DNA of 64,000 nt from Vibrio hippocampi (GTDB lineage Bacteria; Pseudomonadota; Gammaproteobacteria; Enterobacterales; Vibrionaceae): positions 186,001 to 250,000 of the forward strand of contig NZ_CAKLCM010000001.1 in NCBI RefSeq assembly GCF_921292975.1, read 5' to 3'. This document shows, piece after piece, positions 28,795 through 39,181 of the stretch. The position numbers were made by a program, and so were the translations under genes. Each line of letters opens with the position of its first letter. The stretch's first letter is position 1. Below the pieces are notes generated by a model. It saw only the letters and a program-made list of their open reading frames with translations, was not told the DNA's origin and did not search any database.

Positions 28795-31146
28795 CTACTT
28801 TTTGGCTTTAGCAAAAGCAGCGGCAAAAGCGCCACCCATCGCACTGTTTCCGTTGTTTGAGCCTGGTCGAGAATGGTTATCTCGTCGAGCGGGCTTCTCT
28901 TGATTCGCTGATTTGCCTTGATGGGTTGGTTTACCTTGGTGGGTACTGCGATTCTGGCGGCTGTCTTGCCCCGGTTCGTCTTTAAGACGCATCGAGAGCG
29001 CAATCCGCTTGCGCGCCACGTCGACTTCCATCACTTTCACTTTGACGATATCACCGGCTTTAACCACGTCTCTTGGATCGCTGACATAGCGATCCGTTAG
29101 CGCAGAAATATGCACTAGACCGTCTTGATGAACACCAATGTCAACGAATGCACCGAAGTTAGCCACATTCGAAACCACGCCCTCGAGAATCATACCGATC
29201 TCAAGATCGGAGACCTTATTGATGCCGTCAGCAAAAGTGGCGGTTTTAAACTCTGGACGAGGATCTCGACCAGGCTTATCGAGCTCTTTGATAATATCGG
29301 TCACGGTTGGGAGACCAAAGTCGTCGTTGGTATAGTCAAGCGCCTTAAGACCTTTCAAAAAAGTGCTATCTCCGATCATGGAAGCCAAATCGCGCCCTGT
29401 GTTGGCTGCAATATTATTGACTACAGGGTAGGCTTCAGGGTGAACGGCAGAGGCGTCGAGCGGGTTTTTTCCGCCCATAACGCGTAGAAACCCTGCGCAC
29501 TGTTCAAAGGCTTTAGGTCCCAATCTGGAGACTTTTTTCAAGGTTGAGCGACTATTAAATCGACCGTTTTCATCGCGATAGCTGACAATGTTCTGAGCGA
29601 TGGTTGCACTTAATCCCGCAACGCGAGCGAGTAGAGCGGGTGAAGCCGTATTCACATCAACACCAACCGCGTTCACACAGTCTTCAACCACTGCGTCGAG
29701 ACGCTTTGCCAGCATGGTTTGGCTGACGTCATGTTGATACTGACCAACACCGATAGATTTAGGGTCAATCTTAACCAGTTCCGCGAGAGGGTCTTGAAGG
29801 CGGCGGGCAATAGAGACAGCCCCACGTAAAGACACATCCAGATTAGGAAACTCTTTGGCCGCCAGTTCTGAAGCCGAGTAGACCGATGCTCCCGCCTCGC
29901 TGACCATGATTTTTTGTACTGCAAACTGATTACGTTGAATCAAGTCAGCCGCAAAAGCATCGGTCTCGCGTGATGCGGTGCCGTTACCAATCGCAATCAG
30001 ATCCACGTGATGTTGTTTAACCAACTTTTCAATACTCGTCATTGCTTGAGCGTATTGTTTTTGTGGTGCGTGAGGATAAATCGTGTCGGTCGCTAACACT
30101 TTGCCTGTGCTATCAACAACAGCCACTTTACAGCCGGTACGTAAGCCAGGGTCAAGACCCAGCGTCGCTTTAGGACCCGCTGGTGCAGCCATCAATAGGT
30201 CTTTAAGGTTGGTAGCAAAGACTTCGATAGCTTCGATCTCAGAGCGCTCTTTCAATGCCCCCATAAGTTCAGTTTCAAGGTGCATCGAAACTTTAATGCG
30301 CCACGCCCAGCTAATCACTTGTTTACGCCAAGTATCCGCAGCCGCTTGGCTGAGGTGAATACCATAGTGTTCAGCAATCAGGGTTTCACAATAGGAACTA
30401 CGCTGCCCTTCTTCATTGTTGGGATCTGCGTTGAGCGTTAATTGCAGGAAGCCTTCATTGCGCCCTCGCAACATGGCTAACGCTCGATGAGATGGGATCT
30501 GACTGATCGCCTCATCATGAGCAAAGTAATCTTTAAACTTCTCGCCTTGTTGCTCTTTGCCAGCCACCACGCGGGCGTTGAGTTGCGCATGGCGCTTTAA
30601 ATAGGTTCTTACTTTTTCAAGTAGATCCGCATCTTCAGCGATTCGCTCCATAATGATCGCTCTGGCACCATCGAGTGCGGCTTTGTTATCACTGATCCCT
30701 TTTGATTCATCAATATATTGAGCGGCAGACGCTTCCGGTTCATTGTCCGGATGTTGCCAAAGGAGATCGGCGAGCGGTTCAAGACCCGCTTCAATCGCAA
30801 TTTGTCCTTTGGTGCGTCTTTTCGGTTTGTAGGGCAGGTATAAATCTTCGAGTCGAGTTTTACTGTCGGTGGATTCAATTTCCTGACGTAATTCGGCGGT
30901 GAGTTTGCCTTGGTCATCAATCGACTTAAGAATGGTTTGGCGGCGATCTTCAAGTTCGCGCAGGTAGTGAAGGCGACTATCTAGGTTACGAAGTTGGGTG
31001 TCATCTAAGCCACCAGTGACTTCTTTACGGTAGCGGGCGATGAAAGGAACGGTGTTACCGTCATCAATTAGGTTAACCGCCGCTTCAACTTGCTTAGTGC
31101 TAACATTCAGCTCTTTAGCAATCAATTGACAGATAGCTTGGCTCAT
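28795..31146 (-). CDS. tex: Tex-family RNA-binding transcription accessory protein
   Basis: A 783-residue cytosolic nucleic-acid-binding protein related to Spt6. Order: N-terminal helical/HTH region ([16 protein letters not shown]), YqgF-like RNase-H fold ([17 protein letters not shown]), helix-hairpin-helix repeats ([16 protein letters not shown]), and an S1 domain at about residues 648-718 ([17 protein letters not shown]). Tex modulates transcription and, in some pathogens, toxin expression. The C-terminal 60 residues form a basic, Gln/Asn/Gly-rich tail with a short repeat ([18 protein letters not shown]) that varies among relatives. It is transcribed alone. Confidence 0.96.
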   Translation of the reverse strand: MSQAICQLIAKELNVSTKQVEAAVNLIDDGNTVPFIARYRKEVTGGLDDTQLRNLDSRLHYLRELEDRRQTILKSIDDQGKLTAELRQEIESTDSKTRLEDLYLPYKPKRRTKGQIAIEAGLEPLADLLWQHPDNEPEASAAQYIDESKGISDNKAALDGARAIIMERIAEDADLLEKVRTYLKRHAQLNARVVAGKEQQGEKFKDYFAHDEAISQIPSHRALAMLRGRNEGFLQLTLNADPNNEEGQRSSYCETLIAEHYGIHLSQAAADTWRKQVISWAWRIKVSMHLETELMGALKERSEIEAIEVFATNLKDLLMAAPAGPKATLGLDPGLRTGCKVAVVDSTGKVLATDTIYPHAPQKQYAQAMTSIEKLVKQHHVDLIAIGNGTASRETDAFAADLIQRNQFAVQKIMVSEAGASVYSASELAAKEFPNLDVSLRGAVSIARRLQDPLAELVKIDPKSIGVGQYQHDVSQTMLAKRLDAVVEDCVNAVGVDVNTASPALLARVAGLSATIAQNIVSYRDENGRFNSRSTLKKVSRLGPKAFEQCAGFLRVMGGKNPLDASAVHPEAYPVVNNIAANTGRDLASMIGDSTFLKGLKALDYTNDDFGLPTVTDIIKELDKPGRDPRPEFKTATFADGINKVSDLEIGMILEGVVSNVANFGAFVDIGVHQDGLVHISALTDRYVSDPRDVVKAGDIVKVKVMEVDVARKRIALSMRLKDEPGQDSRQNRSTHQGKPTHQGKSANQEKPARRDNHSRPGSNNGNSAMGGAFAAAFAKAKK

Positions 31147-31387
31147 CCGTGTATTCTCTTGGTTTTATGATTTACCTATACAGATATGGGCAAAAGGTCG
31201 GTTTTGCAATTCTCGAGCGCGCTTTCTGCGGTTACGAAAGTCATATTTCGTTTTAATTCTGTGACTTTTTGCGTGATTTGTGGATGTTTTGCTGTGAATT
31301 TCTACAATAATTAAATACCGATGAAGAATGGAAGCTAACGATATTGCTCTATTTTTCATATAAATAGATATGGACAGGCAGATAACA

Positions 31388-33280
31388 ATGAAACAAAACC
31401 TCGCTCGCGCCCTTATTTCGCTAATGATTTTGTGGAGTACGATAAGTTTTGCCGCTTCGGATCTTTCCACCACGGGTAATCCTCCACTCAGTGTTGATGA
31501 AAAAGTGGTGCTAGGTCGATTGGAAAATGTGTACATGCAAGATGTCGACAGCTTGGTCAACGTGCCTTTTATGGGAAAAATTGATACCGGAGCGGATACG
31601 ACTTCCATGCATGCAACCCAGATATCTGTTGAAAGCCAGCATCCTGATTTTCAAGACCTAAAAAATGATAAGTTGCTCAAAGCCATGGTGGAAAAATTTG
31701 GAGCCTCGGGTCAAGACTGGCGAGAGTACCCAAATCAACAAGAGTTAAAACAACTCAAATCAACCGTGAGTTTTGTGATTCGCCATCCATACACAGGAGA
31801 GGCGATTACCTTGAAAAGACCACTCACAAGAGCCAGTGCGATCCGCAGTCGTTCTAGTGAGGAGCCTATTTATCGCCCGGTCGTCACATTACCATTAACG
31901 ATTGCGGATACTCGAGTCGATACCGAGGTAAACCTGACCGACCGTAGCGGTTTTAGCTCCCCCATTTTGATTGGTAAAACTTTCTTGGAAAACCACGCAT
32001 GGGTATTGGCTGGATATGACTATCTTCAGCAGCAATCCAAGGCGCGTATGATTGGACGCAGTGAGTCAGGCTTTGTGCAAGATACTCCGGTCGATGTCAG
32101 TCTCTCCTTGGTAAATAACTATTCAATATTGGGGGCAAGCAATATTGATATCGATGATAAAGCTCAGACAGTGACGTTTGATCTTCAAGGTCGCAAAGGC
32201 AAAATGGAACGAGTGACTTACCCAATAACCAGAATGTTGAAAGTCAGCGGTAAATCCTATCCACTGATCTATGTCCCATTTAAATCCGGCGAGAACTTCA
32301 ATCGCTGGATACTGGTTTATTTAAAAGATAGATCCAAATTAAGCACTCAACTTAGACTCGGACTGAATACGATTAATCAGTACTTTGTTATCGATACCGC
32401 CGGCAATAACCTGTTGCAGGAGAAGCCGCAGCTATTTTCCGACCGCTTGAAGAATAAACCCTTGGTGGTTTCGCCAGTTGAAGAGGTAGTGCTCGATGGT
32501 TATCCGTTAAAGGCTAAGCCTTCTTTTGTGGTGAGTACGCCGCTGCTCAAAGTACAGAGCTTTGAAACCATTGAAGCAAAGGGCGCGGATAAGGTTGAGT
32601 ACTTCTTATCGGACTTGCGTCATGGCGGAGATGACACGATACGCAAAACCATCCTTCGTAAAATTAAAGTCGGAGATACGGTCAGACCGGTCGTTGATGG
32701 TGAATTTATCGTCGGCGGTCAGAGGGTGGATGTCGATTTTGCGCTTGAAGTGTTAGATGACGGCGAGGGGGACGAGCCTTATTTCATCATCGGTAAGAAA
32801 GCGAGAGAGTCGGGGGTTTTGGTTAACCCACGCAGTGAACAGTTATTGGAATCCTATCCTATATTCAAAGCGGGACATATCGAAAATGCGACCGTCGAGG
32901 GACTCACTTTTCCTGTGAAACTGGATACTGGCGCGGACGTCAGTTCTATCAGTGCGACCGATATCAAGCAGTTCGAAAAAGAGGGCAAGTCATGGGTGAC
33001 GTTTACCTACAGCAACGATATGGGAATGAAGCAAGAGTTTACTCGTGAAGTGGTGGGTAGCATGCGTATAAAGGCTAAGAAGGGTGAAAAGTCGACGGCT
33101 CGACCAGTGGTTAAAATGAAAGTGAAGCTTGGAGAGGTGGAAAAAACCATCAGGGTGAACTTGCAAGACCGCAGCCGTTTTCACTACAGCATGATTTTAG
33201 GTAAGAACTTCCTACGCTATGGTGCGTTAGTCAGTAGTGAGCAAAATTTCCTGTTGGGGAATGAGATTGATAGCTACTAG
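31388..33280 (+). CDS. Exported multidomain retropepsin-like (RimK-associated, PF05618-type) aspartic protease homologue
   Basis: A 630-residue protein with a signal peptide (about 1-23, cut near SFAAS). Residues 38-215 form a retropepsin-like unit with the catalytic DTGA at 66-69 and the second-half motif NLTDRSGFSSPILIGK. Residues 490-630 repeat this with DTGA at 513-516 and NLQDRSRFHYSMILGKNFL. Two degenerate units lie between (YLKDRSKLSTQLRLG and a later YFIIGKKARESGVLV) without a catalytic DTG. The family was once called ATP-dependent zinc protease and often sits beside RimK-like ATP-grasp ligases, but no ligase is nearby. The ATG at 31388 is chosen for the signal peptide and an AGG nine bases upstream. 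The substrate is unknown; periplasmic location is inferred. Confidence 0.85.
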   Translation: MKQNLARALISLMILWSTISFAASDLSTTGNPPLSVDEKVVLGRLENVYMQDVDSLVNVPFMGKIDTGADTTSMHATQISVESQHPDFQDLKNDKLLKAMVEKFGASGQDWREYPNQQELKQLKSTVSFVIRHPYTGEAITLKRPLTRASAIRSRSSEEPIYRPVVTLPLTIADTRVDTEVNLTDRSGFSSPILIGKTFLENHAWVLAGYDYLQQQSKARMIGRSESGFVQDTPVDVSLSLVNNYSILGASNIDIDDKAQTVTFDLQGRKGKMERVTYPITRMLKVSGKSYPLIYVPFKSGENFNRWILVYLKDRSKLSTQLRLGLNTINQYFVIDTAGNNLLQEKPQLFSDRLKNKPLVVSPVEEVVLDGYPLKAKPSFVVSTPLLKVQSFETIEAKGADKVEYFLSDLRHGGDDTIRKTILRKIKVGDTVRPVVDGEFIVGGQRVDVDFALEVLDDGEGDEPYFIIGKKARESGVLVNPRSEQLLESYPIFKAGHIENATVEGLTFPVKLDTGADVSSISATDIKQFEKEGKSWVTFTYSNDMGMKQEFTREVVGSMRIKAKKGEKSTARPVVKMKVKLGEVEKTIRVNLQDRSRFHYSMILGKNFLRYGALVSSEQNFLLGNEIDSY

Positions 33281-33303
33281 CAAGTTCATTGATTGCTAGA
33301 GAC

Positions 33304-33335
33304 AAAAACGCCAACGGGTTTTCCGTTGGCGTTTT
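33304..33335. terminator. Bidirectional terminator after the retropepsin-like gene
   Basis: AAAACGCCAACGG-GTTTT-CCGTTGGCGTTTT between convergent genes. Confidence 0.93.
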
Positions 33336-33337
33336 GC

Positions 33338-34537
33338 TTATGACTCTTTTTTTGGACTCTCTTTTTGAGAACTGTCTTCTTGAGTGCTTATATCTTGAGC
33401 GTTATCGTCAGCAGAGCTAGGTTCTGGCGACTCTTCCTCTGAGGCTGCTACTGGCTCTTGCTCGGTCTCTTGAGGTTCTTGGTCTTCAATGTCCGTACCA
33501 TCAATCATACCGTGAGTCTCTTTCCAGTTCTCCCAACGTTGATAAGCCAACTCCTGCATATCGGTGGTTTTATCCGCTTCATCGACAATCTCTTGTCCGA
33601 GTAGATGCTCAAAAATATCTTCTAGGGTGAGAATGCCTTGAATGGTGCCGTACTCATCAACAATCATGGCGATTTGTAAACGATGAGCCATCATCTGCTC
33701 GAAGGCTTTTGGTAGCATCATGGTGTTGAATAGCACCTTAATGGGGCGCATTACATCACCAAGCGGTTGGTTGCCTTGCCCATGCTGCAGTAACTTGTAC
33801 AGTTCAAGCTTATAAACAAAACCTAAGATATTGTCTTTATGTTCGCTATACACAAGCGGTCTTGAGAATGGACTGTCATGATGTTCATTCAAGAATTCCT
33901 CAACAGTCATTTCAGCACGAACGCGGAAAACCACGGGACGCGGTGTCATGACTTGAGTCACGGGAATATCTTGTATGTTCAGCAGGTTGGTTAATATATT
34001 CGACTCACCCTCAGCGAATTCGCCGCTTTCTCGAGCCAAAATAGCCATTGCAGAGAGTTCGTCACGCATTTTTGGTGACTCATGCCCGCGGGATAGCCTT
34101 TTGGTGATTTGTTCTGAGAACCACACAAAGGGTGTCAGCAACCAAACCATGTACTGAAGTATACGCGCCGATAGCGGAGCAAGTTGACGCCAGTATGTCG
34201 CACCTATGGTTTTAGGCACAATCTCAGAAAGAACCAAAATACCTAGCGTTAATACCGCAGAAAACACCCCTAACCATTGGTTGCCAAAGACTTTAGCTGC
34301 CTGCGCACCCGCACTCGCAGCACCAATGGTGTGAGCAATCGTGTTCAGGGTTAAAATTGACGCTAGCGGTCGGTCTATATCCGCCTTAAGTTTGTTTAGC
34401 TTATCCGCGGCGGGGTGGCCTTGTTGTCTTAGTCGGGCTAAGTAACTTGGAGTAATACTGAGAAGAACCGCTTCTAATACCGAACAGATAAAGGAAACGG
34501 AGATAGCTACTGTAACGTAAACCGTTAAGAGAAACAT
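33338..34537 (-). CDS. CNNM/CBS-domain inner membrane protein (HlyC/CorC-type)
   Basis: A 399-residue membrane protein. The N-terminal CNNM domain (DUF21) covers about residues 1-145 with three to four hydrophobic segments and the conserved LSEIVPKTIGA. A tandem CBS pair covers about 195-325 (VTQVMTPRPVVF to VDEYGTIQGILTLEDIFEHLLG), which in relatives binds adenine nucleotides and controls Mg2+ transport. The usual C-terminal CorC_HlyC domain is absent; instead the last 55 residues are an acidic, Ser/Glu-rich low-complexity tail. The product is probably a divalent-cation transporter or exporter. AGGA lies six bases before the ATG. Confidence 0.9.
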   Translation of the reverse strand: MFLLTVYVTVAISVSFICSVLEAVLLSITPSYLARLRQQGHPAADKLNKLKADIDRPLASILTLNTIAHTIGAASAGAQAAKVFGNQWLGVFSAVLTLGILVLSEIVPKTIGATYWRQLAPLSARILQYMVWLLTPFVWFSEQITKRLSRGHESPKMRDELSAMAILARESGEFAEGESNILTNLLNIQDIPVTQVMTPRPVVFRVRAEMTVEEFLNEHHDSPFSRPLVYSEHKDNILGFVYKLELYKLLQHGQGNQPLGDVMRPIKVLFNTMMLPKAFEQMMAHRLQIAMIVDEYGTIQGILTLEDIFEHLLGQEIVDEADKTTDMQELAYQRWENWKETHGMIDGTDIEDQEPQETEQEPVAASEEESPEPSSADDNAQDISTQEDSSQKESPKKES

Positions 34538-34857
34538 TGATGTCCTGTTTTATGCACACATCAACCTAACTTTGCTGCAAAGCGAGCCTGGTGCATTGTT
34601 GGTGAGTGCTTGTAAAATGTAGGCTGAGCGCAAGATTTATCAGGCTTATCTGACACTCAACAGTGCATTTATGCGTCATAATTACAAAAAACACAAGTTT
34701 TCAAATTCATTCTTTGAGTTACAAATTGTGAGTTGATGCTCATAAAATGGCTAAACATAACGCATAAACGAAAAAGATCGCTCACAAACCTTTGCCAGAT
34801 AGGGTATTTATGATTTAGAGTTGCGTTAACTCGATAACATGAAGAAGGGAAACCTAA
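34538..34857. other. 320-bp divergent intergenic region before hupA
   Basis: AT-rich DNA between the divergent CNNM gene and hupA. It should hold both promoters. I see no convincing -35/-10 pair, repeat or small gene; AAGAAGGGAAA before 34858 is the hupA ribosome-binding site. Confidence 0.6.
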
Positions 34858-35130
34858 ATGAATAAGACCCAATTAATCGACTTTATCGCTGAAAAAGCTG
34901 ATCTGTCTAAAGCTCAAGCTAAACTAGCATTGGAAGCGACGCTTTCAGGTGTTACTGAAGCGCTAACTGAAGGTGAGCAAGTTCAACTAATTGGTTTTGG
35001 TACGTTCAAAGTAAATCACCGTGCAGCTCGCACTGGTCGTAACCCAAAAACTGGTGCTGAAATTCAAATCGCTGCAGCGAATGTTCCTGCTTTCGTAGCA
35101 GGTAAAGCGCTTAAAGACGCAGTTAAATAA
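34858..35130 (+). CDS. hupA: DNA-binding protein HU, alpha subunit
   Basis: A 90-residue nucleoid protein. The family pattern is intact: [20 protein letters not shown] at the start, GFGTFKV, and the DNA-clasping arm signature [24 protein letters not shown]. It bends DNA and compacts the chromosome as dimers. The HU-alpha assignment is favoured over HU-beta by its closeness to E. coli HupA and by its position next to the DUF1481 gene and purD/purH, as in E. coli and V. cholerae. Confidence 0.97.
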   Translation: MNKTQLIDFIAEKADLSKAQAKLALEATLSGVTEALTEGEQVQLIGFGTFKVNHRAARTGRNPKTGAEIQIAAANVPAFVAGKALKDAVK

Positions 35131-35134
35131 TTTT

Positions 35135-35165
35135 TTGGCGCTGGCTATCTTGGTCAGCGCCATAT
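35135..35165 (+). terminator. Putative hupA terminator
   Basis: TGGCGCTG-GCTATCTTGGT-CAGCGCCA just after the hupA stop, followed by TATTCTTTCC. The T-tract on the plus strand is poor, whereas six T precede the stem; function as a plus-strand terminator is likely but not certain. Confidence 0.6.
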
Positions 35166-35339
35166 TCTTTCCTATCTATTTTACCTTTCTGTTCTCAAAT
35201 CCCACATAAACAATTGATCCCCCGCTGAATTTGCCTTATTACTCTTTTGGTGTTTTTGCATCATTGAACCATGCTAGGTTGAGACTGTCTTACTAAGCAT
35301 ACGCTTACCGTCTTGAACTCTAGCCATAACAGGATATTC

Positions 35340-36026
35340 ATGAAGAAATTTCTGCTGCCACTGCTGTTGGCAACGCTTATTGGTTGTTCCTCATCGACGA
35401 CGCAATCCCTCAATCGGAGCTCAGAATATACCGGAGGGCAAACCTTAGGCGATGCCACAAGTCTGTATTGGTATACGGAGCGCTTATCACAACCCTATGA
35501 GGGCGCAGACTATGTCGACATGGGTGATTATGGGGGTTACCGTTCTCATTATCGCTGGAATGACGACTCACTAGTCGAGTTTGCCAGAGAGGGCGTACAA
35601 AATGATATCGACGCCGGAACTATCGAGTACAAGGTTCATGTTCGTTTTAATAAAAGCGGTGAGGCGGTTTATCAGCAGTATCGACGTAACGGTAAAGTGC
35701 TCCCTTTGCGAGCTGCCCAGCTAGAGAACTACCAAAGAGAAGCCCAGTTGCTGATACAGCAGGTCAAAAAGCAAGATGAAGAGGGTTTAGAGCTGATTCA
35801 AGGGCATTGGGACGGTAAGCAACTAGAAACCTGTAATGGCATCAAGTTTGATGACATTCGTTTTGAGCAAAAGCTACCTAACTTTGTGATTGAACGTTTA
35901 GCGGATGTAGAGAGCTATATTGCCTTTCTCGGTGCGACTCGTTTAACCGGAGTGAGAGTGGAACAACTGTTAATGCTAAAAAATAGCTCAGCAGACTGTC
36001 TCAAAAGACCGGTGTTATTTGATTAG
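35340..36026 (+). CDS. DUF1481 lipoprotein (YjaH-like)
   Basis: A 228-residue predicted lipoprotein. The signal peptide ends in a lipobox LIGC, with the acylated Cys at residue 16, followed by a Ser/Thr-rich linker (SSSTTQSLNRS). The mature domain matches the DUF1481/YjaH pattern by context and gross features (WYTERL, CNGIKFDDIRFEQKLP). Function is unknown. The ATG at 35340 has AGGA six bases upstream and gives the signal peptide directly. The hupA-DUF1481-purD/purH neighbourhood is conserved in Vibrio and enterics. Confidence 0.85.
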   Translation: MKKFLLPLLLATLIGCSSSTTQSLNRSSEYTGGQTLGDATSLYWYTERLSQPYEGADYVDMGDYGGYRSHYRWNDDSLVEFAREGVQNDIDAGTIEYKVHVRFNKSGEAVYQQYRRNGKVLPLRAAQLENYQREAQLLIQQVKKQDEEGLELIQGHWDGKQLETCNGIKFDDIRFEQKLPNFVIERLADVESYIAFLGATRLTGVRVEQLLMLKNSSADCLKRPVLFD

Positions 36027-36052
36027 AGTTTGATCGACGCTTCGAGCTAATA

Positions 36053-36088
36053 AACAGAGCCCCGCAACATAAGTTGCGGGGCTCTGTG
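36053..36088. terminator. Bidirectional terminator between the DUF1481 gene and purD
   Basis: CAGAGCCCCGCAAC-ATAA-GTTGCGGGGCTCTG, a 14-bp stem between convergent genes. The T-tracts are weak, but the stem is long and GC-rich. Confidence 0.82.
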
Positions 36089-36121
36089 GTTATTTAGACT
36101 CTGTTTTCGGCTTGTCGCCGA

Positions 36122-37414
36122 TCAGTCTTGGTTTTGTTCACGGGCAATCGCACGATAGCCAATGTCATTGCGGTGGAACATACCGTCCCAGCTAATGGTT
36201 TTTGCTAACTGGTAGGCACGAGCTTGCGCTTCAGATACCGAGTTACCAAGTGCGGTTGCACACAGTACGCGACCGCCATTGGTCACGACATTGCCGTCTT
36301 TCTCAGTGGTGCCTGCGTGGAATACTTTCTCGCCTTCCACGTTTTCAGTCGCTAGACCTGAGATAACATCGCCCTTGTTGTATGCCGCAGGGTAGCCACC
36401 CGCTGCTAGTACGATACCAATTGACGCACGTGGGTCCCATTTAGACTCTACTTGATCCAGCTTCTTGTCGAGAGCGGCTTGGCAGAGCTCAACCATGTCA
36501 GATTGCATGCGCATCATGATAGGTTGGGTTTCAGGGTCGCCAAAGCGGCAGTTATATTCGATAACCTTAGGTGTGCCTTGGGCATCGATCATTAGACCGG
36601 CATATAAGAAACCAGTATAGGGATGACCTTCCGCTGCCATACCACGTACCGTTGGGTAGATCACTTCCTCCATGATGCGGTCATGAATTTCTGGCGTCAC
36701 CACTGGCGCTGGTGAGTAAGCACCCATACCGCCCGTATTTGGTCCTGTGTCTTTGTCACCAACACGTTTGTGGTCTTGGCTAGTTGCCATTGGTAGAACG
36801 TTTTCCCCATCCACCATCACGATAAAGCTGGCTTCTTCGCCATCTAGGAACTCTTCAACCACCACTCGGCTGCCTGCTTCACCAAAGGCATTGCCTGCAA
36901 GCATATCCTTGATTGCGTCTTCTGCTTCTTCAAGCGTCATTGCAACGATAACGCCTTTACCTGCCGCTAGACCGTCCGCTTTAACCACGATAGGCGCGCC
37001 TTGTTCACGTACATAAGCCAGCGCAGGCTCAATCTCGGTAAAGTTCGCGTAAGCCGCGGTTGGGATTTGGTGACGAGCAAGGAAGTCCTTAGTGAACGCT
37101 TTGGAGCCCTCTAGCTGAGCTGCTGCTTGGGTTGGACCAAAGATTGGTAATCCCGCTTGTTGGAACGCATCCACAACACCAATAACCAGCGGCGCTTCAG
37201 GACCGACAATCGTTAATTCGATGTTTTTCTCTTGAGCAAAAGCGACTAAGCCTTGAACATCTTCGACATCGATAGCCACGTTCTCTAGCTTAGCTTCTAG
37301 CGCGGTACCTGCGTTACCCGGGGCAACAAAAACAGTCTCAACGTTTGGGTTTTGAGCTATTTTCCAGCCAAGTGCGTGTTCACGACCACCGGCACCAATA
37401 ACAAGAACTTGCAT
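36122..37414 (-). CDS. purD: Phosphoribosylamine-glycine ligase (GAR synthetase)
   Basis: A 430-residue ATP-grasp enzyme of purine synthesis, joining glycine to phosphoribosylamine. Landmarks: MQVLVIGAGGREHALGWK at the N-terminus, PIVVKADGLAAGKGV in the ATP-grasp fold, and FYAGLM-like substrate region with EYNCRFGDPETQ. The ATG at 37414 has AAGGA seven bases upstream and matches the E. coli start; the frame extends further but without support. It is the second gene of purH-purD, with two hairpins in the 90-bp gap (GCCTCAC/GTGAGGC at 37443-37462 and AGAGCC/GGCTCT at 37477-37492) that may tune downstream expression. Confidence 0.98.
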   Translation of the reverse strand: MQVLVIGAGGREHALGWKIAQNPNVETVFVAPGNAGTALEAKLENVAIDVEDVQGLVAFAQEKNIELTIVGPEAPLVIGVVDAFQQAGLPIFGPTQAAAQLEGSKAFTKDFLARHQIPTAAYANFTEIEPALAYVREQGAPIVVKADGLAAGKGVIVAMTLEEAEDAIKDMLAGNAFGEAGSRVVVEEFLDGEEASFIVMVDGENVLPMATSQDHKRVGDKDTGPNTGGMGAYSPAPVVTPEIHDRIMEEVIYPTVRGMAAEGHPYTGFLYAGLMIDAQGTPKVIEYNCRFGDPETQPIMMRMQSDMVELCQAALDKKLDQVESKWDPRASIGIVLAAGGYPAAYNKGDVISGLATENVEGEKVFHAGTTEKDGNVVTNGGRVLCATALGNSVSEAQARAYQLAKTISWDGMFHRNDIGYRAIAREQNQD

Positions 37415-37504
37415 AGTAAAATCCTTATGAATGATTCTGAAAGCCTCACTCAAAGGTGAGGCTGATGACCATTGTTAGAGCCTCGTGGCTCTATTGAGAA
37501 TAAA

Positions 37505-39097
37505 TTAGTGACGGAAGTGGCGCATGCCTGTGAAGATCATTGCCATACCGTGTTCATCGGCTGCGGCAATCACTTCGTCATCACGCATAGAGCCACCCGG
37601 TTGAATCACACACTTAATACCGGCTTCAGCAGCAGCGTCGATACCGTCGCGGAATGGGAAGAAAGCATCGGATGCCATCACACTACCCGCGACCTCTAGA
37701 CCTTCGTCAGCGGCTTTGATGCCAGCAATCTTAGCTGAGTACACTCGGCTCATTTGACCTGCACCCACACCGATAGTCATGTCGCCTTTGGCGTAAACAA
37801 TCGCGTTAGATTTAACGAACTTAGCCACTTTCCAGCAGAATAGCGCATCTTTTAGCTCTTCTTCTGTTGGTTGACGCTTAGAGACCACTTTAAGATCATC
37901 CACCGTCACCATACCTTGGTCACGATCTTGTACGAGTAGACCACCGTTGACGCGTTTAACATCAAAGCCTGTGGTTTTGCTTGCCCATTCGCCACACTCA
38001 AGTAGGCGTACGTTCTTCTTAGCGGCAACCACTTCAGCGGCAGCGGCAGAAACGCTAGGAGCAATGATGACCTCAACAAACTGACGCTCAACAATCGCAG
38101 AAGCGGTTTCAGCATCAAGCTCTTGGTTGAATGCGATAATGCCGCCGAACGCTGAGGTTGGGTCGGTTTGGTATGCGCGGTTGTAGGCTTCTAGCAAGTC
38201 TTTACCGAGGGCAACACCGCATGGATTGGCGTGTTTAACAATCACACAGGCTGGCTGGTCAAACTCTTTCACACATTCAAGAGCAGCGTCTGTGTCGGCA
38301 ATGTTGTTATAAGACAGCGCCTTACCTTGAAGCTGGCGAGCGGTCGCGACAGACGCTTCCTCTGGGTTAGATTCCACATAGAAAGCCGCAGCTTGGTGGC
38401 TGTTTTCACCATAGCGCATGTCTTGCTTCTTCTCGAACTGTTGGTTGAAGGTACGAGGGAACTTAGACTCTTGGTCGCCTTCTTTGTTCTCACCGTAAGA
38501 TGGCACCATCGTACCAAAGTAGTTAGCGATCATGCCGTCATAAGAAGCGGTATGCTCGAAAGCCGCGATAGCAAGATCAAAACGCGTCTCTAGTGTCAGT
38601 GACTTGTCGTTGGCATCCATTTCAGCAATCACACGGTCGTAGTCGTGAGCGTTAACAACAATCGTGACGTCTTTATGGTTTTTAGCGGCAGAACGAACCA
38701 TAGTTGGACCGCCGATATCGATATTTTCTACCGCATCTTCCAGCGTACAGCCTTCTTTTGCGACCGTCGCTGCAAATGGATATAGGTTAACGACAACCAT
38801 ATCAATTGGGTTGATGCCGTGTGTGTTCATCACTTCATCATCTTGGCCGCGACGACCTAATACGCCACCATGTACTTTTGGATGCAGGGTCTTAACGCGA
38901 CCATCCATCATCTCAGGGAAGCCTGTGTAATCAGAGACTTCTGTTACTGCGATACCTTTCTCAGCCAGTAGGCGAGCAGTACCGCCCGTTGAAAGGATAT
39001 CAACACCACGTTGTGCTAGAGCTTGGGCAAACTCAACAATACCAGTTTTGTCAGATACGCTGATAAGAGCGCGGCGAATAGGACGAGCGTTGTTCAT
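37505..39097 (-). CDS. purH: Bifunctional AICAR formyltransferase / IMP cyclohydrolase
   Basis: A 530-residue enzyme doing the last two steps of IMP synthesis. The N-terminal cyclohydrolase domain (about 1-195) has the MGS-like fold (STGGTARLL and HPKVHGGVL). The C-terminal formyltransferase domain holds the catalytic Lys-His in VKHANPCG and ends [11 protein letters not shown] as in E. coli. AAGGAAG lies seven bases before the ATG. It is first in the purH-purD operon; a PurR-like operator candidate is at 39140-39159. Confidence 0.98.
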   Translation of the reverse strand: MNNARPIRRALISVSDKTGIVEFAQALAQRGVDILSTGGTARLLAEKGIAVTEVSDYTGFPEMMDGRVKTLHPKVHGGVLGRRGQDDEVMNTHGINPIDMVVVNLYPFAATVAKEGCTLEDAVENIDIGGPTMVRSAAKNHKDVTIVVNAHDYDRVIAEMDANDKSLTLETRFDLAIAAFEHTASYDGMIANYFGTMVPSYGENKEGDQESKFPRTFNQQFEKKQDMRYGENSHQAAAFYVESNPEEASVATARQLQGKALSYNNIADTDAALECVKEFDQPACVIVKHANPCGVALGKDLLEAYNRAYQTDPTSAFGGIIAFNQELDAETASAIVERQFVEVIIAPSVSAAAAEVVAAKKNVRLLECGEWASKTTGFDVKRVNGGLLVQDRDQGMVTVDDLKVVSKRQPTEEELKDALFCWKVAKFVKSNAIVYAKGDMTIGVGAGQMSRVYSAKIAGIKAADEGLEVAGSVMASDAFFPFRDGIDAAAEAGIKCVIQPGGSMRDDEVIAAADEHGMAMIFTGMRHFRH

Positions 39098-39139
39098 GCT
39101 TCTGTCTTCCTTTAAGTCACAGAGTTAACGTTGCTGTGT

Positions 39140-39159
39140 GTAAGCAAGTGTTAGCTTAC
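39140..39159 (-). promoter_or_regulatory. Candidate PurR operator for purHD
   Basis: GTAAGC-AAGTGTTA-GCTTAC is an inverted repeat whose core AAGCAAGTGTTAGCTT matches nine of the eleven fixed positions of the E. coli PurR consensus. It lies about 45 bp upstream of the purH start. The mismatches include the central CG step, so this is tentative. Confidence 0.4.
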
Positions 39160-39181
39160 TTACCGCATAAAGATGGTTGCC

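Noticed and set aside
39142..39157. Treating the purH-upstream dyad as a certain PurR box
   Set aside because: Two fixed positions mismatch, including the central CG, so it is listed only as a candidate.
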